This document shows positions 1-7,157 of a DNA stretch of 32,115 nt, one piece after another; position 1 is the stretch's first letter, and each line of letters opens with the position of its first letter. The position numbers and the translations under genes are program-made. A model generated the notes under the pieces. That model was not told the DNA's origin and ran no database searches. It saw only the letters and a program-made list of their open reading frames with translations. Source of the DNA: a virus; the IMG/VR virus record IMGVR_UViG_3300027970_000090, positions 1 through 32,115 of that record; one strand, written 5' to 3'.

Positions 1-1214
1 TTCTATATACACAAAAATTTAAAGGAGTTGTTCCAAAATTTATTGATAGATTATATCAAGAACGTGTAAATGCTAAAAATAAAATGATTTCCTTGTCAAA
101 GGAATCTAAAAAAATAAAAGATCCTGCTGAAATATCTAAAATAGAAGAAAAAATCATGGATTTAGATACCATACAAAACGTATATAAATTGATTTTGAAC
201 TCTATTTATGGTGTTTTTGGTCAAAAGTATTCTCCGTTGTTTGATATTGATCACGCAGCAAGCATTACCTTAACAGGTCAGGCAGTAGTTAAACAAGCAT
301 CGGAAATTATTTATGATTATGTAAAAAGTAAAAATATTGAGTGTGAAAAATCTGCTATTTACAAATACGGAGATACGGATAGTTGTTATTTTTCTATTCA
401 ACCTATCTTAGATCATTTTAATGTAGAATTATTAGATAATAAAATCACAGATAAATCATATTCTATTATTAATGAAATTGGGGATTATCTAAATAAGGGA
501 ATTATTGAATGGGCTAAATCTGAACTGAAATCAACAGATCCTAGATTTATTTTTAAACAGGAAGCAATCTGTGATGTTGCAGTCTTCATGGAAAAGAAAA
601 GATACATAATGCATGTATTGGAATCGGAGGGCGTCGTTCCTAAAAAACCTTTTAAATATGTTGGAGTAGAAGTTATTCGATCATCCTTTTCAGATGCGAC
701 AAAAAACTTGATTAAAAATGTAATCGAATCTGCAATTTTATCACAAGACAAAGAAGCTTCTAATAAAATTTTAAAATCTGCCTATCAACAATTCTGTAAT
801 TTTCCAATAACGGATATTGCATTTAGAACCAAAATATCTGATATAGAAAAACAGAAAAGAAAGATAACATCTGATGGAAAAATTGGATTAGGCACACCAA
901 TTCATGCAAAAGGTGCTATACATTTTAATAATATGTTAAAACATTTTGATTTGGAGGGAAGATATGAATCTATTGGTAGTGGAATAAAAATTAAATGGTT
1001 TTATCCGTCTAAAAATTCTTTTAATTTTAATGCAATGGCTTTCTTGGATGAGTTTCCTTCAGAATTTAATCCTATTTTTACTATCAATCATTCAAAAATG
1101 TTTGATAAGAGTGTAACTCCTCCTGTAAAACGTCTTTATGATTGTATAGGTTGGCAGCTTCCACAAATTACTTTAGAAACTCATACAAATTTATTTGATT
1201 TATTGGGAGATTAA
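1..1214 (+). CDS. 43: Family B DNA polymerase (T4 gp43-like), 3' part
   Basis: This is the C-terminal part of the phage replicative DNA polymerase. The gene enters from the left edge; the frame is open from base 3, so the ATG at 84 is internal. The palm domain shows motif B (KLILNSIYG, bases 186-212) and motif C with its two metal-binding aspartates (YGDTDS, bases 366-383). The residues before base 84 (FKGVVPKFIDRLYQERVNAK) also fit the polymerase fingers region. The protein ends in LFDLLGD, which resembles the C-terminal clamp-binding peptide of T4/RB69 gp43 (LFDMFDF), and a gp45-like clamp is encoded at 9210. The exonuclease domain lies outside the window. Family assignment is secure from the motifs; the clamp-peptide role is inferred by analogy. 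Confidence 0.95.
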   Translation, partial: LYTQKFKGVVPKFIDRLYQERVNAKNKMISLSKESKKIKDPAEISKIEEKIMDLDTIQNVYKLILNSIYGVFGQKYSPLFDIDHAASITLTGQAVVKQASEIIYDYVKSKNIECEKSAIYKYGDTDSCYFSIQPILDHFNVELLDNKITDKSYSIINEIGDYLNKGIIEWAKSELKSTDPRFIFKQEAICDVAVFMEKKRYIMHVLESEGVVPKKPFKYVGVEVIRSSFSDATKNLIKNVIESAILSQDKEASNKILKSAYQQFCNFPITDIAFRTKISDIEKQKRKITSDGKIGLGTPIHAKGAIHFNNMLKHFDLEGRYESIGSGIKIKWFYPSKNSFNFNAMAFLDEFPSEFNPIFTINHSKMFDKSVTPPVKRLYDCIGWQLPQITLETHTNLFDLLGD

Positions 1215-1222
1215 TTTATAAT
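1195..1222 (+). promoter_or_regulatory. Putative sigma70-like promoter of thyX
   Basis: TTGATT (1195-1200) and TATAAT (1217-1222) are separated by 16 bases. Counting seven bases from the end of the -10 box puts the start site at 1229, the A of the thyX ATG, so the message would be leaderless. The -35 box lies in the last codons of the polymerase gene. No Shine-Dalgarno sequence is present. In such AT-rich DNA the match alone is weak; the shared geometry with uvsX and the helicase gene supports it. Confidence 0.45.
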
Positions 1223-1228
1223 TTTATC

Positions 1229-2917
1229 ATGGAAGTACAACTAATAAGCATAACACAACCGTTAATCGAAGGATTAATATCAGCAGAAGATCTAATCAGC
1301 TATATCGCTAGGGTTTCCAATCCTAGCAATCAAATGAATACTGAAACTTCTCCAAAATTGTTGAAGTATTTAATTAATCATAAACATTGGTCTCCTTTTG
1401 AACAAGTTTCTTTGACGTTCCAAATTGTCACCTCAAGAGCAATAGCTGCTCAGATTCTTCGACATAGAAGTTTCTGTTTTCAAGAATTTTGCATAACAGG
1501 AGATTCTTTAGTAACCACTATTTTTCCTAAAAATAAAACTGCTCATTATATAACAATAAAAAAACTTTTTGAACGTCAAGATTGGAAATCTTATAAAAAC
1601 ATTTTAGTAAGAACTTTTGATGAAAAGAATAAAACGTTTTGCTATTCTAAAATAAAAGAAGTGTTTAATACTGGAGAAAAACCAGTTTATGAAATAACAT
1701 TACATGATGGCAAAAAAATAAAATGTACAAAAGAACACAAATTTTATACCCCAAATGGGTTTGATACATTAGAAAATGTTGTAGGGTTAGATTCTAAATA
1801 TCATACAATGTCTAAAATTGGTTATATAGGAGTAAATGGTATTCCAGCCCATCAATCATATGAATGGTTAGAATCCGTTAAAATGGAATCTATTAAAAAT
1901 AAAAAGGGATTACCATACATTGCAGAAAAGGCTGGATGTTCCTATCATACAATAAGAAAATGGTTAAAAAAACACGAATTATCATTTTCAAAAAAAGAAG
2001 TAGCTAGTTATAGAGAAATATGGAATAAAAACAAATTTGGATATAAAACATCTCTTGTTTTATCTGAAAGTCATAAAGAAGCTATAAGAAAAGCCAGAAG
2101 CGGACTGAATTCAAATTGGTGGAAGGGAGGATGTGATAGGTCTGATAGGGCTAAAATAGGTGATTGGTGTCAAACTATACGTTTAAAAAAGTTAAAAGAA
2201 TTTAATTACTCTTGTTCAAAGTGTTCATCTACTAAAAAATTAGAACTTGACCATATTATTCCTGTATGGAAAGATAAAGAATTGGCATACAATTATGAAA
2301 ATATTCAAGTTTTATGTTCATCCTGTCACGACAAAAAACATTCACTTGATGGTGATACAAAAATATGGAGACAAAAACATGAGGGGAATAAATTGACTGT
2401 AAAATTCACAAAAATAGAAAAAATCGAATTTTTGGGAAATCAACAAACATTTGATTTGGAAGTTGAAAACAAAAATCATAATTATGTAGCAAATAAAATT
2501 TTAGTTCACAATTCTCAACGTTATTCTACAATTACCGAACTTGAATCTTTTAACATAAGAAAACAAGCAGATAAAAATAGACAATCCAGTAGTGATATGT
2601 TGGATCTTTCCGAAGAGGACTTGGAAAGGTTGAAATCCCACATCGTAGAGGGGGTTTCTTTATATGAAAGTTTGTTAGAAAAGGGTGCAGCAAGGGAATG
2701 TGCAAGAATGTTACTTCCCCTCTGCACTCAGACAAAACTTTATATGACCGGAAACCTAAGAGGATTTATTCACTATGTAGAATTAAGGACTCAGGAGAAT
2801 ACACAAGAAGAGCATAGAGAAATCGCAAGTGCTATTAAAGAATGTTTGATTCAAAACTTTCCAAATACAAGCGAAGCATTAAATTGGAATCTTTCAGTTG
2901 ACAAAACCGAAAATTAA
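1229..2917 (+). CDS. thyX: Flavin-dependent thymidylate synthase ThyX, intein-containing precursor
   Basis: ThyX methylates dUMP to dTMP using FAD, NADPH and methylene-tetrahydrofolate, supplying thymidylate for phage replication. The 562-residue precursor contains a 341-residue intein (residues 88-428); the spliced protein would be about 221 residues, normal for ThyX. The signature RHRxxSxxExSxRY is split: RHRSFCFQEF (78-87) lies before the intein and SQRY (429-432) after it. The third conserved position is Cys83 instead of the usual Ser. The C-extein has RQSS, ARMLLP and TGNLRGFIHYVELR, matching the substrate- and FAD-binding half of the family. It lies between polymerase and a small gene, in the replication block. 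Activity depends on splicing. The ATG at 1229 is the first in frame; no ribosome binding site is visible. Confidence 0.93.
   Translation: MEVQLISITQPLIEGLISAEDLISYIARVSNPSNQMNTETSPKLLKYLINHKHWSPFEQVSLTFQIVTSRAIAAQILRHRSFCFQEFCITGDSLVTTIFPKNKTAHYITIKKLFERQDWKSYKNILVRTFDEKNKTFCYSKIKEVFNTGEKPVYEITLHDGKKIKCTKEHKFYTPNGFDTLENVVGLDSKYHTMSKIGYIGVNGIPAHQSYEWLESVKMESIKNKKGLPYIAEKAGCSYHTIRKWLKKHELSFSKKEVASYREIWNKNKFGYKTSLVLSESHKEAIRKARSGLNSNWWKGGCDRSDRAKIGDWCQTIRLKKLKEFNYSCSKCSSTKKLELDHIIPVWKDKELAYNYENIQVLCSSCHDKKHSLDGDTKIWRQKHEGNKLTVKFTKIEKIEFLGNQQTFDLEVENKNHNYVANKILVHNSQRYSTITELESFNIRKQADKNRQSSSDMLDLSEEDLERLKSHIVEGVSLYESLLEKGAARECARMLLPLCTQTKLYMTGNLRGFIHYVELRTQENTQEEHREIASAIKECLIQNFPNTSEALNWNLSVDKTEN
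1490..2512 (+). other. Intein with HNH homing endonuclease inside ThyX
   Basis: This in-frame insertion has all splicing-block features of a class 1 intein. It begins with Cys88 (CITGDSLV), has a block B TxxH motif (TKEH, residues 167-170), and ends in a block F/G region finishing LVHN with Ser429 as the +1 residue. The middle holds an HNH endonuclease: zinc cysteines at 329/332 and 363/366, and LELDHIIP around His342. It also has a helix-turn-helix-like stretch (YIAEKAGCSYHTIRKWLKKH, 230-249) like the NUMOD DNA-binding modules of homing enzymes. The +1 Ser aligns with Ser88 of Thermotoga maritima ThyX, so the insertion is at the most conserved point of the active-site motif. All expected residues are intact, so both splicing and homing appear functional (inference). 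Confidence 0.93.
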
Positions 2918-2925
2918 TATAAAAT
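2898..2925 (+). promoter_or_regulatory. Putative sigma70-like promoter
   Basis: A perfect TTGACA (2898-2903) is followed after 16 bases by TAAAAT (2920-2925). The predicted start near 2932 leaves only about four bases before the ATG at 2936. The -35 box lies in the end of thyX. Overlapping TATA-rich alternatives make the exact -10 box uncertain. Confidence 0.45.
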
Positions 2926-2935
2926 ATATAAGAAC

Positions 2936-3337
2936 ATGGAAACACAAAATAAATTCATCGCAATTCTAGACACCGTTGGCAGAACTATTATTGGAGAACC
3001 TGACAACACACAAAGCACAGCAGAAATTCTAGCCATTAAGAATCCCGTTATTCTTCATGTCGAGCAGCAAGATCAAATGGGCAGAATGTCTGTAAAACTA
3101 TTTCCAATTATTTTCAGAGAGTTCTTGGGAGACAAGACTAGTGATTCTGTTGCCTTTTATAAAAAGACAAATATCACCGAAACAAATGTTGATGCATTTG
3201 ATTATCGTTTGAAATCTCAGTATGATCAGATGTTTAATAAGAACAATGTATTCACTGCACCGTCATCAACACCATCACAACCTTCATCAGGGGAAAAAAA
3301 CTCTCCTGCCATTATAAATCTATTTGATGAGGCTTAA
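2936..3337 (+). CDS. Small conserved-looking phage protein with putative clamp-binding tail
   Basis: This 133-residue protein is not assigned to a named family. Residues 1-75 alternate hydrophobic and polar positions as in a small beta-barrel (GRTIIGEPDNT, AIKNPVILHVEQ, MSVKLFPIIFREFL). An LSm-like fold is conceivable but unproven. Residues 105-125 are a Ser/Pro/Thr-rich linker, and the chain ends AIINLFDEA. That tail resembles clamp-binding peptides such as the polymerase end (NLFDLLGD) encoded just upstream, so contact with the gp45-like clamp is a possible inference. It sits between thyX and uvsX and is followed by an intrinsic terminator, so it ends a transcription unit. No signal peptide or membrane segment is seen. 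Confidence 0.8.
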   Translation: METQNKFIAILDTVGRTIIGEPDNTQSTAEILAIKNPVILHVEQQDQMGRMSVKLFPIIFREFLGDKTSDSVAFYKKTNITETNVDAFDYRLKSQYDQMFNKNNVFTAPSSTPSQPSSGEKNSPAIINLFDEA

Positions 3338-3355
3338 CATTTTAGTTTGACACAC

Positions 3356-3393
3356 AAAAAAACCTAGAAAGTTTTTGACTTTCTAGGTTTTTT
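3356..3393. terminator. Intrinsic terminator between the 133-aa gene and uvsX
   Basis: AACCTAGAAAG (3361-3371) and CTTTCTAGGTT (3379-3389) form a perfect 11-bp stem with a 7-base loop. Flanking A and T runs extend the pairing and supply a U-tract (TTTTTT, 3388-3393). The A run on the other side could serve antisense transcripts, so it may work in both directions. It ends the transcription unit coming from thyX. Confidence 0.9.
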
Positions 3394-3402
3394 GTTTATA
3401 AT
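3375..3402 (+). promoter_or_regulatory. Putative sigma70-like promoter of uvsX
   Basis: TTGACT (3375-3380) and TATAAT (3397-3402) are 16 bases apart. The predicted start is base 3409, exactly the A of the uvsX ATG, so the mRNA would be leaderless. The -35 box overlaps the loop and 3' arm of the preceding terminator. The -10 region (TATAATACT) could alternatively be read as a late-type element. There is no Shine-Dalgarno sequence. Confidence 0.6.
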
Positions 3403-3408
3403 ACTAAC

Positions 3409-4506
3409 ATGGCTAAAAGAAAAAACGAAACAGACGAAACAGAACTAAGTGGTGACATCAAAGACGCATTCAAAATTCTTGATGATCTAAATCCAGATGC
3501 TCAATTTTTGGATGAAAACACTCTATCCACTGTAAAAGAGTGGGTGGATACTGGATGTATGGCATTAAATGCTATTATATCTGGTTCTTTGTATGGTGGA
3601 ATACCCGTAGGAAGAATAACTGGGTTTGCAGGCCCACAAGCATGTGGAAAAACTTTGATGGTTAATAAAATAATGGCTAATGCACAGAAAAAGGGAATGC
3701 ATGTGGTGTATTTTGACACCGAAAATGCTTTGGACAAGGAAACCGCTGAATCATTGGGATGTGATTCCTCAAAAATCAAGCATTGTCCGATTGAAATTAT
3801 TGAAGAATGTAGGAATCAAATCGTAAAATTCTTAAAATCTGTTGTAGATAATGGTTTGCAAGGCAAAATTATGTTGGCAATCGATTCTTTGGGAAATTTG
3901 ATATCTGCTAGAGAAGCAAAGATCATTGACGATGGTAAGGATTCCGCCGACATGGGTGCAAGAGCAGTTAGTTTGAAAAGCATGCTGAGAGCAATCACAC
4001 ATGCAGCAGCAAAGGCAAACTGTCCGGTTGTTTTTACTAATCATACCTATGACAATCCCGGTGCAATGTACCCAACTCTAGTAAAAAGCCAATCCGGAGG
4101 ATCTGGGCCGCTTTATATGTCCTCTGTATTAGTTCAAATGTCAACCAAGCAAGAAAGAGTCGGTAAATCGGATAATAAAAATGCTTCTGACGAGACAACA
4201 CCACTATCAAAGGATGTTAATGGTCTTACTATGAGAGCACTTACTACTAAAAATCGATTTGTACCTCCATTTTTGGAAGCAGAGATGTATCTAAATTTTA
4301 GAACGGGTATTTCTAAGTACTCTGGACTGTTGGAAATGGCAGAAGGATATAACATTGTTCATAAACAAGGACATAGATATGCGTTGGGAGAAGAAATTCT
4401 TGGATTTTATAAGGACTTTAAAGATAATGATGCAGTTTGGGCAAGAATTCTTCCACTTTTGGAAGAAAAATTGAAAACGGAGTTAAGATTCAACCAAGAA
4501 GAGTAA
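3409..4506 (+). CDS. uvsX: UvsX, RecA-like recombinase
   Basis: UvsX forms filaments on single-stranded DNA and drives strand exchange for recombination-dependent replication and repair. The 365-residue protein (T4 UvsX 391) has the RecA core: Walker A GPQACGKT (residues 75-82), a following strand with YFDTEN near 101-106, and Walker B IMLAIDSLGNL with Asp159. The TNHTY stretch fits the RecA L2/motif region. The N-terminal 40 residues are charged, and the C-terminus is acidic (LRFNQEE). The gene has its own upstream terminator and promoter and is followed by the helicase gene, matching the T4 recombination/replication grouping. The start ATG is six bases after a TATAAT box, with no ribosome binding site. 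Confidence 0.93.
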   Translation: MAKRKNETDETELSGDIKDAFKILDDLNPDAQFLDENTLSTVKEWVDTGCMALNAIISGSLYGGIPVGRITGFAGPQACGKTLMVNKIMANAQKKGMHVVYFDTENALDKETAESLGCDSSKIKHCPIEIIEECRNQIVKFLKSVVDNGLQGKIMLAIDSLGNLISAREAKIIDDGKDSADMGARAVSLKSMLRAITHAAAKANCPVVFTNHTYDNPGAMYPTLVKSQSGGSGPLYMSSVLVQMSTKQERVGKSDNKNASDETTPLSKDVNGLTMRALTTKNRFVPPFLEAEMYLNFRTGISKYSGLLEMAEGYNIVHKQGHRYALGEEILGFYKDFKDNDAVWARILPLLEEKLKTELRFNQEE

Positions 4507-4514
4507 TTTTGTTG

Positions 4515-4543
4515 TTGCCATTTCTAGGAAATAAGCATATGAT
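4515..4543 (+). promoter_or_regulatory. Putative sigma70-like promoter of the helicase gene
   Basis: TTGCCA (4515-4520) and TATGAT (4538-4543) have a 17-base spacer. The predicted start is 4550, the A of the ATG, again leaderless. It lies in the 43-base gap after uvsX. A short inverted repeat TACCA-ACA-TGGTA (4543-4555) spans the start codon; only RNA reading through from uvsX would contain both arms. Confidence 0.5.
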
Positions 4544-4549
4544 ACCAAC

Positions 4550-5935
4550 ATGGTAAAAAGCTTGCCCTTAAATGTTGAACTTTTTGAGAAAATGGTGATC
4601 TATAATGCTCTTATGGATCCCATTTATCTTGAAAGTATTGTAGAACACGCAAAACCTTCGTATTTCAAAGATAAGGATATAAAAATAATCTTTGAATCAT
4701 TGTGTCAGTACTACTCTACATATAATAAAGTTCCAAATATAACCGAATTAAAGGTTCATTTGGTAGAACAAGAAAAAAGAGATGCACTAAAGAATGTTGC
4801 CTTGAGTTTTTCCGGTCTTGATAAAAGTTATGATAGAGATGTTTTATTAAAAAACACTGAAAGGTTCTTAAAAGAAAAGGCAGTATTGAATACTGTGATC
4901 AGAACTTCTGTGGATGTTCAATCCGGAGAAATAGACAGTGCTAAAATCTTGGCAGATTTTGAAAAAGCTTGTGGAATCTCATTAATTGAAAAAATGGGGT
5001 TTGATTATCTAGAATCTGTTGATGAGCATTGCAAAGAACTATTAAAAGTATCAAAAACAATTCCTAGTGGGTGGAATTGGTTAGATGAAAAGATTGGTGG
5101 AGGGTTTTTATCCGAAGGAAGGGCTATATATGTCTTTTATGGTGTTACTAACGTAGGAAAATCGATATTTTTGGGAAATATTGCCTCAAATATCTTAAAT
5201 CAAGATAACACAGTAGTTTTGATCTCTTTGGAAATGTCAGAACAAGTATATGCCAAGCGAATGAGTGCAAACCTCACGCAAATAGCGATGGCAGATCTTA
5301 CCAACAGCATAGAACCGCTTAAAAAAGAGCTTGGTTCTTACAAAACAAAGCATAAGAACGCAAAACTTATCATAAAAGAGTTCCCGCCACAAACAGTAAC
5401 ACCTAATCAGATAAAAGCATATCTAGATAGATTGGTAAAAAAAGGAATAAAACCTGATGTTGTGGTTCTTGATTACTTAAATCTCCTAGCACCTCCAGAA
5501 AAGGGAAAGAATTCATACGAATCAGTCAAAGCAATTACAGAGCAGGTGCGAGCAATGTCTTATCACTTTGAATGTCCTATTATAACCGCTACTCAGGCTA
5601 ATAGAAGCGCATATGGAGAGGCTAATCCTGGTCTTGAAACGATGAGCGAATCCATGGGGCTTTCACATACAGCAGATGCACAGTTTGCAATTTGGTCGGA
5701 AGAAGGAGACGTGGATCTCGGACAGATTCACCTCGGAATTAATAAAAATAGGTTTGGACCTGTTCAATGTCATACCGTATTGGAGTTGGACTATCCTACG
5801 TTAACACTTAGAGATCCAAGTGATGTATCTAAAATGTTTATACCAAAGAAAAAAACCATTCCCGGATCCATTCCAGCAATTCAAAGCATAGCAGATACCT
5901 TGAATGCAATTGAAAATATTGGCAGTGATGATTGA
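4550..5935 (+). CDS. 41: Replicative DNA helicase (T4 gp41 / DnaB-like)
   Basis: This is the hexameric 5'-3' helicase of the phage replisome. The 461-residue protein (T4 gp41 475) has an N-terminal helical domain (about 1-150) like the DnaB N-domain and a RecA-type motor domain. The motor has Walker A GVTNVGKS (198-205), a LISLEMSE motif with the catalytic Glu near 228, Walker B VVVLDYLNLL with Asp308, and the ITATQANRS segment (345-353) of the DnaB family. It is likely loaded by the gp59-like protein at 7158 on gp32-coated DNA. It starts with an ATG placed six bases after a TATGAT box, and its stop overlaps the region where the DHH gene begins. Confidence 0.93.
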   Translation: MVKSLPLNVELFEKMVIYNALMDPIYLESIVEHAKPSYFKDKDIKIIFESLCQYYSTYNKVPNITELKVHLVEQEKRDALKNVALSFSGLDKSYDRDVLLKNTERFLKEKAVLNTVIRTSVDVQSGEIDSAKILADFEKACGISLIEKMGFDYLESVDEHCKELLKVSKTIPSGWNWLDEKIGGGFLSEGRAIYVFYGVTNVGKSIFLGNIASNILNQDNTVVLISLEMSEQVYAKRMSANLTQIAMADLTNSIEPLKKELGSYKTKHKNAKLIIKEFPPQTVTPNQIKAYLDRLVKKGIKPDVVVLDYLNLLAPPEKGKNSYESVKAITEQVRAMSYHFECPIITATQANRSAYGEANPGLETMSESMGLSHTADAQFAIWSEEGDVDLGQIHLGINKNRFGPVQCHTVLELDYPTLTLRDPSDVSKMFIPKKKTIPGSIPAIQSIADTLNAIENIGSDD

Positions 5936-5951
5936 AATTATATGAACGGCA

Positions 5952-5959
5952 TATAAATA
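5952..5959 (+). promoter_or_regulatory. Possible promoter element TATAAATA before the DHH gene
   Basis: The octamer is an exact match to the T4 late-promoter consensus. If used as in T4, transcription would start near 5965, just before the ATG at 5968 and after the one at 5959. A TTGAAA lies at 5932-5937. AT-rich sequence makes chance matches likely. Confidence 0.3.
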
Positions 5960-6858
5960 TGTTTCAAATGGCTAATTGTCATCATATTTTCACGCATAAC
6001 GATTTAGACGGGGCTGTAAGTGTTTTAGTATACATGTGGAGTCAACCTAAAGAAGATTCCTTTTATTATACACCCATATCTAATCTAGAAATTTCAAAAT
6101 TAAAAAGAGAAGTATTAAACGCTCACAATCCATCAAAGACATTAATATTTGATATGGGATTGCGAGAAGAATTTCTACCAGATTTGGATAAATCGCATAT
6201 AGTTTTTTTCGATCATCATAAATCTTCCGAGAATTTTATAGATAGGTTTAAAAATGCAAAAATAATTTATAAAGAATATTCATCCAATACTCTTTTGATG
6301 TATAAATTATTAAAAGATAAAATAGAAACAACCGATGCTAGAAAATTATTGGTTGCTTTAACTGATGATTTTGATTCTTATAAATTAAACCTTCAATATT
6401 CATATGATTTGAATATATTATTTTGGAGTGAATATCAAAATAGGTTTTCAGACTTTTTAAATGATTATTACGATGGATTCAAACCATTCACCGAAAAACA
6501 AAAAAAAGCAATTGCATTTATAAAAAATGAAGCAGAAAAAGAAGCTTTAAAAATACAAATGTTTTCCGGTTCTATCCATGTAGAAGGAAAAGAAAAAAAG
6601 GTTTGTGCTGCTATGGTAGATAGAATAGTTCCACAAGTCATGGAAGTGTTGGTAAGAAAAAATAAAGCTGATTTATTCTTTTTTATAAACATGAAAAATG
6701 AAAAAGTCTCCATAAGACAGTACAAAGAAAATGATAAAATAGATTGTGGAGCATTTGCAGAAAAATATTGCAATGGTGGTGGTCATATGAATGCTGCCGC
6801 AGGTACTATTACTCCATTATTCATGGAAATTACAAAAAACTTAAGCCCCGTTATATGA
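5959..6858 (+). CDS. DHH/DHHA1 family phosphoesterase (NrnA-like)
   Basis: DHH proteins hydrolyse phosphodiester bonds with two Mn ions; phage members may degrade short oligonucleotides or act like RecJ. With the ATG at 5959 as residue 1 (299 residues): motif I THNDLDG (12-18), motif II with Asp65 (IFDMG), motif III FFDHHK with the DHH triad (85-87), motif IV TDDFDSY (about 135-141), and a C-terminal DHHA1 substrate motif GGGHMNAAAG (273-282). All catalytic positions look intact. Start choice: a TTG at 5932 extends the frame and overlaps the helicase stop, but ATGs at 5959 or 5968 fit better; 5968 starts right before the first domain strand. The stop overlaps the next ATG by four bases, suggesting translational coupling. 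Confidence 0.9.
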   Translation: MFQMANCHHIFTHNDLDGAVSVLVYMWSQPKEDSFYYTPISNLEISKLKREVLNAHNPSKTLIFDMGLREEFLPDLDKSHIVFFDHHKSSENFIDRFKNAKIIYKEYSSNTLLMYKLLKDKIETTDARKLLVALTDDFDSYKLNLQYSYDLNILFWSEYQNRFSDFLNDYYDGFKPFTEKQKKAIAFIKNEAEKEALKIQMFSGSIHVEGKEKKVCAAMVDRIVPQVMEVLVRKNKADLFFFINMKNEKVSIRQYKENDKIDCGAFAEKYCNGGGHMNAAAGTITPLFMEITKNLSPVI

Positions 6859-7154
6859 TTATTACCTCAACACAACAAGTAGAAGACATGATGAACCCAT
6901 CGAATGCAATGGATTTGTCGGAATTCGAAGATATTACTTTAAAATTTGGATCTTTTGTTTGCATAGCGAAAAAAAAGAAATTTAATTTCTTGAACTTCCT
7001 AAAATTCGTGATAGAAGATAAGAAGACACAGAACATTTACTTCAAACTTTTGAATGAAGAAAATTTTCAGATGATAATGAAGGCATACTTGAATAGTACG
7101 CCAAATATATACAAAAAAATATTTAGATCAAAACTCAACAAAGAAAAACCATAA
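6855..7154 (+). CDS. Small uncharacterised protein between DHH and gp59-like genes
   Basis: This 99-residue protein is not recognised. It starts at an ATG that overlaps the DHH stop codon (ATGA), so translation is probably coupled. Residues 1-25 are mixed and acidic; residues 26-95 are lysine- and phenylalanine-rich (IAKKKKFNFLNFLKFVIEDK) with likely helices and a basic tail (IFRSKLNKEKP). In T4 the gene upstream of 59 is 33, the late-transcription coactivator, but no gp33 resemblance is evident and its tail lacks a clamp peptide. It shares the reading frame of the next gene, separated by one TAA. The larger frame opening at 6744 runs inside the DHH gene and is not used. Confidence 0.75.
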   Translation: MIITSTQQVEDMMNPSNAMDLSEFEDITLKFGSFVCIAKKKKFNFLNFLKFVIEDKKTQNIYFKLLNEENFQMIMKAYLNSTPNIYKKIFRSKLNKEKP

Positions 7155-7157
7155 AAA

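Noticed and set aside
485-751. 88-residue - strand frame opposite the polymerase gene
   Set aside because: Antisense shadow of a clear polymerase coding region; no domain and no start context.
1490-2512. Group I intron or inserted free-standing HNH gene in thyX
   Set aside because: The frame is continuous and has intein splice blocks and terminal residues, so a protein intein explains it fully.
5932-5958. TTG at 5932 as the DHH gene start
   Set aside because: It overlaps the helicase stop and adds residues outside the domain; ATGs at 5959 and 5968 begin just before the first DHH motif.
6855-7154. Assigning this gene as gp33 because T4 gene 33 precedes 59
   Set aside because: The protein shows no gp33-like pattern or clamp-binding tail; position alone is not enough.
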